Notes: generated by a model from the sequence alone, not told the origin. Counted from the first letter of the stretch, positions 1-6,164 are shown. The stretch is DNA of 6,909 nucleotides from Bacteroidales bacterium (GCA_018056215.1 JAGPGB010000061.1:1-6909), one strand, 5' to 3'. Made by a program: numbers and translations.

Positions 1-174
1 GCAACTAAGTACCTACAAAGCTACATAATGTGGTATATAATAAAGCACAAATATTTGTTAAAGAAATTGATAGAAGATGTAGGCAGGATGCTAAATTTAG
101 CTTCATCAGATCGGCAAGCGTGGTATGTATATATGGAGTTGAGATTAAATCCAATATTAATTTTAAAAGATTAA
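1..174 (+). CDS. C-terminal end of an unrecognised protein (5' end outside window)
   Basis: Frame 1 is open from the first base to a TAA at 172-174, giving 57 residues with no start needed because the gene enters from outside the window. The stretch looks coding: it is amphipathic and helical, with a lysine/leucine segment (about residues 17-25) and an aromatic segment reading RQAWYVYMELRLNP (about 38-51). It has about 30% G+C, a little above the rest of the window. I do not recognise the family. A competing open frame at 30-227 in frame 3 starts with GTG and runs into the pyrimidine-rich spacer, so it looks like a shadow. An open frame of this length could occur by chance in such AT-rich DNA, but not often. 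The call is therefore tentative and no function is inferred. Confidence 0.5.
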   Translation, partial: ATKYLQSYIMWYIIKHKYLLKKLIEDVGRMLNLASSDRQAWYVYMELRLNPILILKD

Positions 175-181
175 TCTTTTA
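164..181 (+). terminator. 18-base perfect palindrome over the stop codon, possible weak terminator
   Basis: TAAAAGATTAATCTTTTA is a perfect 18-base inverted repeat without a spacer, and it includes the TAA stop at 172-174 of the upstream partial gene. The RNA could fold as a hairpin with a small A/U loop, and T-rich tracts follow at 195-200 and 210-216. The stem has only two G:C pairs and the T tracts are not directly adjacent, so it is a poor match to a classical intrinsic terminator. It could equally be a binding site or chance. It is reported because it sits exactly at the gene end. Confidence 0.3.
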
Positions 182-190
182 CTTGCCCCT

Positions 191-221
191 ACCCTTTTTT
201 CAAATCCCCTTTTTTTCATAT
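191..221 (+). repeat. Two adjacent pyrimidine-rich near-copies of 15-16 bases
   Basis: Bases 191-205 (ACCC, six T, CAAAT) and 206-221 (CCCC, seven T, CATAT) are two head-to-tail near-copies inside a pyrimidine tract of about 35 bases. The second copy runs into the putative -7 element at 219-226. The tract forms the leader region of the glycosyltransferase pair. With only two copies it may be a simple slippage duplication. Confidence 0.35.
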
Positions 222-226
222 TTTTG
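219..226 (+). promoter_or_regulatory. Putative Bacteroidota -7 promoter element for the glycosyltransferase pair
   Basis: TATTTTTG matches the Bacteroidota -7 consensus TAnnTTTG and ends 30 bases before the ATG at 257, a usual distance. The identical octamer lies before the acyltransferase gene on the other strand. No TTG at the proper -33 spacing is visible; the nearest, at 183-185, is too far away. The element covers the TTG at 224 that would give an 11-residue longer protein, which argues that this TTG is promoter and not a start codon. Confidence 0.4.
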
Positions 227-256
227 AAAAAAATTTCCTCTCTCAAAATATTTTTT

Positions 257-973
257 ATGAATCTCTCTATTATAATCCCCCTTTTTAATGAAGAAAATAC
301 TATCACTATTCTTTTAGATAAATTAATTTCTTTATCTTATCCCTCATTTATTAGTAATGTAGAAATAATCATAGTCGATGACTGCAGCACTGATACTTCT
401 CATAATATAGTTTCTGAATTTATTAGTAATAATAATTTTCAAATTAAATTAATTTCAAATCCAGTAAATAGAGGTAAAGGTTATGTCGTCAGACAAGGTA
501 TTAAAGCTGCTAATGGTGATTTGATTTTAATTCAAGATGCAGATTTAGAATTAGATCCTAACGATATACCTAAAATGTTAAATGCTCTGAATGAATTGAA
601 TATAGATTTTGTGAATGGTAGTAGATATTTGCCTGGTATAGTGCGTCCTTTGCCATCTTTTAGAAGATATATGGGAAATAGATTATTTACTTTACTAACT
701 TCTTTTTTGATAAATGTTAAAATTTCTGATGTGGCTTGTGGATATAAACTTTTCAAAAAAAATTTGCTTGACAAAATAAGTTTAAAAGAAAATGGTTTTG
801 GTTTTGAAGCTGAGCTTATCATAAAAACTATGCGTATAAATCCTACCAAAGTTGCTGAGGTTCCCGTGCAATACATTCCTCGGACTATTAATACAGGCAA
901 AAAATTGAAAAATAGACATGCTTTTGGTATATTATGGGTAATTTTGAAATATGGACTTTTTAGATTCAAATGA
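257..973 (+). CDS. Family-2 glycosyltransferase, polyprenyl-phosphate sugar synthase (DPM1-like)
   Basis: Predicted to transfer a sugar from a nucleotide sugar to a polyprenyl phosphate on the cytoplasmic face of the inner membrane. The 238-residue protein opens with MNLSIIIPLFNEEN, the usual N-terminus of the GT2 fold, which is why I choose ATG 257 over the in-frame TTG at 224. DDCSTD (41-46) binds the nucleotide and DAD (94-96) is the metal-binding DxD motif. CGYKLF near 170, GFGFEAEL near 190 and the late VPVQYIPRT plus GKKLKNRHAFG segment are typical of the dolichyl-phosphate mannose/glucose synthase group. It lacks the C-terminal membrane helices of GtrB- and ArnC-type enzymes and ends just after the KYGLFRF segment. 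It overlaps the next gene by four bases (ATGA), so the two are probably translationally coupled. Sugar and exact lipid cannot be read from the sequence. Confidence 0.9.
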   Translation: MNLSIIIPLFNEENTITILLDKLISLSYPSFISNVEIIIVDDCSTDTSHNIVSEFISNNNFQIKLISNPVNRGKGYVVRQGIKAANGDLILIQDADLELDPNDIPKMLNALNELNIDFVNGSRYLPGIVRPLPSFRRYMGNRLFTLLTSFLINVKISDVACGYKLFKKNLLDKISLKENGFGFEAELIIKTMRINPTKVAEVPVQYIPRTINTGKKLKNRHAFGILWVILKYGLFRFK

Positions 974-2361
974 TGAGTGTTAAAAGTTTCAAAATACATA
1001 AAATCGAGTTTCACATTGATAAAATTGTAATTTTTTTTATAATTACATTGATGTGTATAAATATGCTCCATGTGAAAATGTGGCAAAAAAGAGAACTTCT
1101 CTACTGGGATGTGGTTTCATACTATGCTTATCTACCAGCAACTTTTATTTATAAAGATTTAAGCTTAAAATTTATTGAAAACTATTCTGGTGAACATGAG
1201 TTTGTATTTTGGCCTTCCACAGCACCTAATGGTAATTACGTGATTAAAACCAGCATGGGATTGAGCTATTTATATGCTCCTTGGTTCTTTATTGGTCATT
1301 TGATAGCGATAAATACTAATTACGATGCAGGTGGTTTTTCTGAACCATACAAGATTTGTTTACAGTTTGGCACTTTAATTTATTTTTTAATAGGGCTTTT
1401 ATTTTTGAGAAAAGTATTATTGCGATATTTTAATAAATACATAACTGCTTTAGTTATTTTAGCTATAGTTGTCGGTACTAATTTATATTATTATGTTGTA
1501 TATGAAAGTACTATGTCACACAGTTATAATTTTGTGTTATTTTCTATTTTTTTGTGGGCTACTATGCGGTGGCATGATGATAGAAATTGGAAATTTACTA
1601 TATTAATTGGGCTTCTATCAGGATTAATCACATTAATCAGGCCGACAAATATTATTGTTTTAATAATTTTTGCATTGTGGGGAGTAACATCTTTAAAAGG
1701 ATTGAAAGAAAGAGCTATGCTATTTCTACGGGAATATCCAAAAGTTATAATAATGATGTTATGCTTCATTGCTGTTTGGATACCACAATTTATTTATTGG
1801 TATCAACAAACAGGACATATATTTTACTATAGTTATGGTGAAGAAGGATTTTTTTTCACTAAACCTAAATTTTTTAAAAGTTTATTTAGTTATCGTAAGG
1901 GATGGCTAGTATATTCTCCTATAATGATTTTGTCATTGATAGGTTTACCATTGATGACTAAATATAAAGAAAAAGAAGGTTTGATGGCGATAGTCATTTT
2001 TACTTTTATTAATATGTGGATAATATTTTCTTGGTGGTGTTGGTGGTGGGGCGGAAGTTTTGGCTACAGAGCATTGATAGATTCTTATGCTTTTTTAGCT
2101 ATTCCTATGGGCACTTTTATGAAATATATTTATGAAAAAAGAAATAAGTTATTAAAAATTTCTTTTTCATTAATACTGACTTTGATGATTTCTTATAGTG
2201 TTTTTATGACTGTGAAATATAGGAATAAATCTATCCATTATGATAGTATGACAAAGCAAGCATTTTGGTACAACTTTTTCGAAGTAAAAACTAAACCTGG
2301 ATATTGGGAAATGCTTGATCCTCCAGACTATGACAAAGCTCTACATGGACAAGATGAATGA
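970..2361 (+). CDS. GT-C-fold integral membrane glycosyltransferase
   Basis: A 463-residue inner-membrane protein with about ten hydrophobic segments, predicted to use a lipid-phosphate sugar as donor and glycosylate a periplasmic acceptor. The first helix (about 18-36) is followed by a loop with the YWDVVSYYAYLP motif. Asp47 is placed as the acidic residue that the first external loop of GT-C enzymes usually carries. Other visible marks are ESTMSHSYNF (179-188), IRPTN (223-227) and a tryptophan cluster WWCWWWGG (355-362) leading to GYRALIDSYAFLAIP. The tail after residue 415 is short and hydrophilic, with no large soluble domain. The start can be ATG 970 or the next ATG at 973; both overlap the preceding stop, implying coupling to the polyprenyl-sugar synthase. 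It resembles the GT39/ArnT-like group, but the acceptor (protein, lipopolysaccharide or other lipid) is unknown. No catalytic role has been tested for the residues named. Confidence 0.8.
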   Translation: MMSVKSFKIHKIEFHIDKIVIFFIITLMCINMLHVKMWQKRELLYWDVVSYYAYLPATFIYKDLSLKFIENYSGEHEFVFWPSTAPNGNYVIKTSMGLSYLYAPWFFIGHLIAINTNYDAGGFSEPYKICLQFGTLIYFLIGLLFLRKVLLRYFNKYITALVILAIVVGTNLYYYVVYESTMSHSYNFVLFSIFLWATMRWHDDRNWKFTILIGLLSGLITLIRPTNIIVLIIFALWGVTSLKGLKERAMLFLREYPKVIIMMLCFIAVWIPQFIYWYQQTGHIFYYSYGEEGFFFTKPKFFKSLFSYRKGWLVYSPIMILSLIGLPLMTKYKEKEGLMAIVIFTFINMWIIFSWWCWWWGGSFGYRALIDSYAFLAIPMGTFMKYIYEKRNKLLKISFSLILTLMISYSVFMTVKYRNKSIHYDSMTKQAFWYNFFEVKTKPGYWEMLDPPDYDKALHGQDE

Positions 2362-2362
2362 A

Positions 2363-3232
2363 TCAATATTTTATAATTTTTTTCCACCTTCTATGAGTCC
2401 ACAGGTAATCTGCAGGATGTCTTTTAATGGCTTCTTCTAAAATTTTTGCAAATCTTTGCGTCAGCTCACCATCATTTATTTTCTCTTTGCCATCATATAT
2501 TAATTGATATTTAGTACGATATTCAAAAGGTTTTTCACTAATGATCTCTGCGAAAAAAACTGGCAGTTTAAATTTTGTTGATAAAACTTCTGTTCCTCTA
2601 TAGAATGGTGTGTTAATATTAAAAAAATTAGCCCAATGTATTCCTGAATTAGCAGCTGGAGATTGATCAGCGATCATTACAAAAACAGAAGGAATATTCC
2701 CTTTCGACACTTTAAACATTGTTTTAGCAGTAGATTGATTATCCATAAAAATCGTATTTGGAGCACTAGGACAAAGCCTCACCCATTTATCTATATTTTT
2801 ATTAGATAATGGTTTATATACAAAATATACAGGAGCCTCTAAAATTTCAGATAATATTATCTGTGTAGACCAAGAATTTAAATGTCCTAAAACTATCATT
2901 ACATTCTGTCCTTTGTCTAGATAATCTTTAATATTTTGTATATTTTCAAATTGTAAATGTTTTAATCTTTCTTTTTTATTTATGACACCATTAATAGCAA
3001 TATCAATTAACATTCTAGCAAAACTATGATAAAATTCTTTTTCTGTTTTTTTATAAAAATTATCATCTTTATCAGGAAATGCTAGATGTAAATTTTTGCG
3101 AACTACATTTAGCCTATATCTAATAAGTCTATATGCGTTGAAATAAATAAAATAATCCCATATGAAAAGTAATGAATGAGGTGTATGACCAATCAATAAC
3201 TGCAATATTCTGGCAAAAAATGATAATATCAT
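2363..3232 (-). CDS. LpxL/HtrB-family acyltransferase with altered catalytic motif
   Basis: Belongs to the lipid A biosynthesis acyltransferase family, whose members move an acyl chain from acyl-ACP to lipid A or related lipids at the inner membrane. The 289 residues are the usual length. An N-terminal hydrophobic segment (1-30) anchors the protein. VYKPLSNKNID (138-148), IADQSP (187-192), FYRGTEVLSTKFKLPVFF (210-227) and the C-terminal YLWTHRRWK (276-284) are family signatures. The catalytic HX4(D/E) motif appears as GHLNSWS: His117 is present but the acidic partner, expected at 122, is serine. The reading frame is otherwise intact, so this is not an obvious pseudogene. ATG 3230-3232 is the only good start and has a TATTTTTG element 10 bases before it. 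The stop lies one base from that of the convergent glycosyltransferase. The family is certain; activity is in doubt. Confidence 0.85.
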   Translation of the reverse strand: MILSFFARILQLLIGHTPHSLLFIWDYFIYFNAYRLIRYRLNVVRKNLHLAFPDKDDNFYKKTEKEFYHSFARMLIDIAINGVINKKERLKHLQFENIQNIKDYLDKGQNVMIVLGHLNSWSTQIILSEILEAPVYFVYKPLSNKNIDKWVRLCPSAPNTIFMDNQSTAKTMFKVSKGNIPSVFVMIADQSPAANSGIHWANFFNINTPFYRGTEVLSTKFKLPVFFAEIISEKPFEYRTKYQLIYDGKEKINDGELTQRFAKILEEAIKRHPADYLWTHRRWKKIIKY

Positions 3233-3242
3233 TATTTTTTTG

Positions 3243-3250
3243 CAAAAATA
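3243..3250 (-). promoter_or_regulatory. Putative -7 promoter element for the acyltransferase gene
   Basis: Read on the - strand this is TATTTTTG, an exact match to TAnnTTTG, ending 10 bases before the ATG at 3232. The next bases are CA, giving the TTTGCA string often seen before Bacteroidota genes. The implied leader is extremely short. No -33 TTG is visible at the normal distance. Confidence 0.4.
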
Positions 3251-3342
3251 AAAAATTTAAAAGACCTCATAATGAAAATCTTTAATTTATTTTTATTAAA
3301 CTCTTATTTAATAACATTTTTCTATGCTAAATACAATTGTAC

Positions 3343-3356
3343 TTTTCATCTGAAAA
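3343..3356. promoter_or_regulatory. Short inverted repeat near the -33 region of coaD
   Basis: TTTTCA-TC-TGAAAA is a 6+6 inverted repeat with a two-base spacer. It ends about 20 bases before the putative coaD -7 element at 3377, where a -33 element or an operator would sit. A repeat of this size is not rare in AT-rich DNA, so this is a candidate only. Confidence 0.2.
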
Positions 3357-3376
3357 TCTATTTAATAAAGTTTAAT

Positions 3377-3384
3377 TAATTTTG
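3377..3384 (+). promoter_or_regulatory. Putative -7 promoter element for coaD
   Basis: TAATTTTG matches TAnnTTTG and ends 17 bases before the coaD ATG at 3402. It lies in the 169-base divergent region shared with the acyltransferase gene; the two -7 elements are about 130 bases apart and point away from each other. A -33 TTG is not obvious. Confidence 0.4.
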
Positions 3385-3401
3385 TTTAAATTTTTAAAAA
3401 T

Positions 3402-3896
3402 ATGAAAAAAGAGAATTGTGCTGTTTTTCCAGGATCATTCGATCCTATCACTCTTGGCCACAAAGATGTAATATGTAGAGCTATTCCACTTTTTGATAAA
3501 ATATATGTAGCTATTGGCGATAATATTGATAAAAAATACATGTTTCCTATTGAAAAAAGATTAGAATGGCTGCAAATTGCTTTTAAAAATTTCCCCTCTA
3601 TTGAGGTTGCTAAATTTGATGGTTTAACAATAGATTTTTGTAATAAACATAATATCAACTTTATCTTAAGAGGCTTGCGTACATCTGCAGATTTCGAATT
3701 CGAACGTCAGATAGCTCAGATTAATAAACAATTAAATCCCAAAATAGAAACAATATTCCTTTTGACACACCCCACATATACTTCTTTAAATTCATCTATT
3801 GTACGTGAAATTATTAGTTATAATGGTGATATTAGCAATTTTGTTCCTGATGAGATTATAGATGATATTTTACTTACATATAAAAATATTTATTGA
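3402..3896 (+). CDS. coaD: Phosphopantetheine adenylyltransferase
   Basis: Catalyses the fourth step of coenzyme A synthesis in the cytoplasm: ATP plus 4'-phosphopantetheine gives dephospho-CoA and pyrophosphate. The 164-residue length is standard. The nucleotidyltransferase signature FPGSFDPITLGH is at residues 9-20, with the TxGH form of the HxGH motif (Thr17, His20). Lys44 and Lys45 lie in the loop before MFPIEKR. The pantetheine/ATP-binding segment LRGLRTSADFEFE spans 89-101, and the late SSIVRE motif (131-136) takes the place of the ISSSxVKE motif. The start ATG is fixed by the family's short N-terminus, only a few residues before the signature. No Shine-Dalgarno sequence is seen. The gene for a TlpA-like protein follows after 76 bases with no visible terminator or strong promoter between, so co-transcription is possible. 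All key residues are present and it should be active. Confidence 0.96.
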   Translation: MKKENCAVFPGSFDPITLGHKDVICRAIPLFDKIYVAIGDNIDKKYMFPIEKRLEWLQIAFKNFPSIEVAKFDGLTIDFCNKHNINFILRGLRTSADFEFERQIAQINKQLNPKIETIFLLTHPTYTSLNSSIVREIISYNGDISNFVPDEIIDDILLTYKNIY

Positions 3897-3972
3897 GATT
3901 ATCCGTTAATTTTTTATTAAAATGCAAAATACTAATGATTTATGTTTCTATGATTTATAAATTTATTATCAA

Positions 3973-5406
3973 ATGATTAAAAAATCAATAAAGCTTCTGA
4001 ATATCTTAATATTATTAATTATAAACACTATAGCTTTTTGCCAATCTACAATTATAAATGGTAACTTCAAAGGTGCTGAAGGACGATTGATAAGGTTATA
4101 TACTATCCAAGATTTTATCACTTTCACTGATACATTAGTTGCTAAAGCCCCAATAGACCATAATGGTAATTTTTCAATTGTTTTAAAATTACCAAAAGAC
4201 AAAATTTATTATGCATATTTCAAAGTCAATGACATCCGTAGCAATGATTTATATTTAGAAAATAATAAAACATATAATTTGATATTCGATACTCTTGATT
4301 TCGATAAATATGATACCTACACATCTTTTTTAACTAGATTAAATATGAATTTTACAATTTTAAATTTAGATACTAATGATTTGAATTTTAAAATTCCTCA
4401 ATTAAATATTATACTTAATGATTTTTATGCTCATAACATTAAAACTCAAGTAGAACCTACTGGAGGTACAATAAATAAAATTCCAAAAACTAAAATTGAT
4501 AGTTTAAATGCATTATTACTTACAAAATTTTCTAATTATAAAAGTAATTATTTCAATAATTATTTAAAATATTCAATTGCAGAAATTAAGTTAATGTCTA
4601 GATCATATGATAGACTAGAAATATTTAATGAATATATTTGGAATCAAAGGCCTATCTATGATAATGTGCAATATATGAGCTTTTTTACTAACTATTTTAG
4701 AGATTATATTATTAATTCTACAAAAATAAAAAATAGAGATTTGATATCAAATATTGAATGGCAAGTTAATTACAAAGCTCTTTTAGACTCACTTGGCAAA
4801 GATACATTATTAAAAAATGAAGTTATTAGAGAATTAGTATTATTAGAAAATATAATTGACTGGTCAAATATGAAATTATTCACTCTCGAAAGCTTACAAA
4901 AATTATTAACACAATTTTATAATAATACTAAATTTGATGAACATAAAATCATAATAAAAAATATTAATAAAAATTTATTTTCTAAATATCGAATTGATTT
5001 ATCAAAATATCCATTAATAACAAATAAAAATGATACAATTTTTTTAAAACAATTTACTACAAAATACGTATTATTGTATTTTTTCACTTCTTGGTGTAAA
5101 CCATGTATTAAAGAATTAGCAACGATTAATGAAATATATCCTCAAATAAAAGATAGTATAAAAATCATAGTTATATCAGCCGATCGCATACCTTTAAATT
5201 ATTATTATTTCACTAAAGATTATAATTTTACTAATTTGGAAATATATTATTTTAATCAAAATTATGAATTATTAGAACAATTAAAAATTGTAGTTTTTCC
5301 GCAATCTATATTAATAGACAAAAGGGGTAATATCATAAATGCTACAATGCCAGATATCAAAAATGGTTTGATTGAATACCTATTTAGTATTGCTAAAAAA
5401 AGTTGA
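3973..5406 (+). CDS. Exported TlpA-like thioredoxin-fold protein with long N-terminal extension
   Basis: A 477-residue secreted protein, probably a periplasmic thiol-disulfide oxidoreductase. It has a signal peptide: Lys3-4, a hydrophobic core at about 8-20 and AFC-Q with likely cleavage after Cys23, in the Bacteroidota style with Gln as first mature residue. Because -1 is Phe this is not a good lipobox. Residues 26-105 look like the beta-rich DUF4369-type domain often placed before TlpA domains (IINGNFKG, later DHNGNFSI). Residues 120-345 are charged and mostly helical and are not recognised. The thioredoxin domain (about 350-470) has SWCKPC with Cys375 and Cys378 and the expected cis-proline at 443 (VVFPQS) before ILIDKRGNI. 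These are the only two cysteines in the mature protein. The gene is extremely AT-rich: bases 4501-4560 contain only eight G or C. Substrate unknown; a reductase role as in TlpA/ResA is inferred from the fold. Confidence 0.85.
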   Translation: MIKKSIKLLNILILLIINTIAFCQSTIINGNFKGAEGRLIRLYTIQDFITFTDTLVAKAPIDHNGNFSIVLKLPKDKIYYAYFKVNDIRSNDLYLENNKTYNLIFDTLDFDKYDTYTSFLTRLNMNFTILNLDTNDLNFKIPQLNIILNDFYAHNIKTQVEPTGGTINKIPKTKIDSLNALLLTKFSNYKSNYFNNYLKYSIAEIKLMSRSYDRLEIFNEYIWNQRPIYDNVQYMSFFTNYFRDYIINSTKIKNRDLISNIEWQVNYKALLDSLGKDTLLKNEVIRELVLLENIIDWSNMKLFTLESLQKLLTQFYNNTKFDEHKIIIKNINKNLFSKYRIDLSKYPLITNKNDTIFLKQFTTKYVLLYFFTSWCKPCIKELATINEIYPQIKDSIKIIVISADRIPLNYYYFTKDYNFTNLEIYYFNQNYELLEQLKIVVFPQSILIDKRGNIINATMPDIKNGLIEYLFSIAKKS

Positions 5407-5455
5407 AAAGTTTAATAAGATATCATTGAAATAAGCGTTTAAATAATAAGGTTTG

Positions 5456-5500
5456 AACCGCAGATTCTCAAATGATTTAACTGATTAGTTATGATTTTAC
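5456..5500 (+). repeat. Degenerate intergenic repeat with GATT every 9-11 bases
   Basis: After AACCGCA, the tetramer GATT recurs at 5463, 5474, 5483 and 5493, spaced 11, 9 and 10 bases, each time inside a similar context (CAGATT, ATGATT, CTGATT, ATGATT). The string begins 50 bases after the stop of the TlpA-like gene and is not coding in any frame I can support. From memory, AACCGCAGATT-type strings with repeated GATT are seen between genes in various Bacteroidota; this I could not check. No function is assigned. Confidence 0.45.
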
Positions 5501-5532
5501 AAAAAAACATAATATAAACATTTTGCTATAAA

Positions 5533-5613
5533 CTAATCAACTTTTCAAATCCTACTCCTATCACTAATAATTTATAACTTATCGCTCGTCACCCCTTCAC
5601 CCTTTCACTTCAA
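5533..5613 (-). repeat. Degenerate tandem array of 7-8-base units
   Basis: Read on the + strand, the spacer after the convergent genes divides into consecutive units: CTAATCA (5533) and ACTTTTCA (5540), an irregular nine bases, then CCTATCA (5557), CTAATAA, TTTATAA, CTTATCG, CTCGTCA (7 bases each), CCCCTTCA and CCCTTTCA (8 bases each), ending in CTTCAA. The consensus is about CTTATCA, or TGATAAG on the - strand, which is the sense of the methyltransferase gene ending at 5625. The + strand is almost free of G from 5533 to 5613. It may be a worn intergenic repeat and could form part of the 3' untranslated region of the - strand transcript. Confidence 0.5.
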
Positions 5614-5624
5614 CTAAAAATCAA

Positions 5625-6164
5625 TTATTTATTAAAATTTCTTTTAACAATTTCCCACATTATTATAGCTGCTGCCACAGATACATTCAGCGAGTGCTTG
5701 GTTCCCCATTGTGGGATTTCTACAGCCATATCCACCATTTCCAAAGCATCATCATTGATACCTTTTATTTCATGACCAAGCATAATTGCTATTGGCGATG
5801 GTATATTTTGAGGTAAATCTAATGCAGATGTACTGTTAAAAGTTTGCTCTACACCTATTAGGTAATAACCAAGGTTTTTTAGTTTTTTTATCAAGTTTAA
5901 AATATTTTGTTCATATTCCCAATTTACACTTTCAGTAGCTCCTAATGCTGTTTTTTCTATTTCTCTATCTGGTGGACAAGGTGTGATACCACACAAATAT
6001 ATTTTATCTATATTAAAACCATCCGCAGTGCGAAATATAGATCCCACATTATATTTACTTCGTATATCATCTAAAATTAATATTAATGGAAGTTTAGTCT
6101 TTTTTTTATATTCATCTATCGATAATCTATTTAATTCCTCTATTTTCTTTTTCTTGTAATTCAT
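5625..6164 (-). CDS. SpoU (TrmH) family RNA 2'-O-methyltransferase, short form
   Basis: A cytoplasmic S-adenosylmethionine-dependent enzyme expected to methylate a ribose 2'-OH in tRNA or rRNA, working as a dimer through the SPOUT trefoil knot. All three SpoU motifs are visible in the 179 residues: motif 1 NVGSIFRTADGF (39-50, with Asn39 and Arg45), motif 2 IAIMLGHEIKG (125-135, with Glu132) and motif 3 EIPQWGTKHSLNVSVAAA (149-166). The N-terminal substrate-binding domain of RlmB-type enzymes is absent; only a lysine-rich helix of about 24 residues precedes the domain, which is normal for the stand-alone form in Bacteroidota. The ATG at 6164 is the only methionine before the domain. It lies within the 3' end of the upstream membrane-protein gene, so its translation is probably coupled. 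The exact RNA target is not known. Confidence 0.9.
   Translation of the reverse strand: MNYKKKKIEELNRLSIDEYKKKTKLPLILILDDIRSKYNVGSIFRTADGFNIDKIYLCGITPCPPDREIEKTALGATESVNWEYEQNILNLIKKLKNLGYYLIGVEQTFNSTSALDLPQNIPSPIAIMLGHEIKGINDDALEMVDMAVEIPQWGTKHSLNVSVAAAIIMWEIVKRNFNK

Noticed and set aside
30..227. 65-codon open frame starting with GTG
   Set aside because: It overlaps the more coding-like frame 1 and its end is translated from the pyrimidine-rich spacer; it shows no family features.
224..256. TTG start giving an 11-residue longer glycosyltransferase
   Set aside because: The TTG is part of the putative -7 element TATTTTTG, and the ATG at 257 gives the standard GT2 N-terminus.
532..1086. Long - strand open frame opposite the two glycosyltransferase genes
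   Set aside because: It is antisense to two well-supported genes, crosses their junction and has no recognisable domain.
3332..3341. 10-base palindrome TACAATTGTA in the divergent promoter region
   Set aside because: About one such palindrome is expected by chance in every few hundred bases of this composition, and it does not align with a promoter element.
3897..3972. Possible promoter before the TlpA-like gene (TATGTTTC)
   Set aside because: It has one mismatch at the key final G of TAnnTTTG and no -33 element; read-through from coaD is at least as likely.
5403..5548. Inverted repeats TTGAAAAGTT (5403-5412)/AACTTTTCAA (5539-5548) and TGATTAGTT (5482-5490)/AACTAATCA (5531-5539)
   Set aside because: The arms match exactly but are short, far apart and A/T-only for the most part; matches like these are not unlikely by chance in such DNA, and no target-site duplication or transposase suggests a mobile element.
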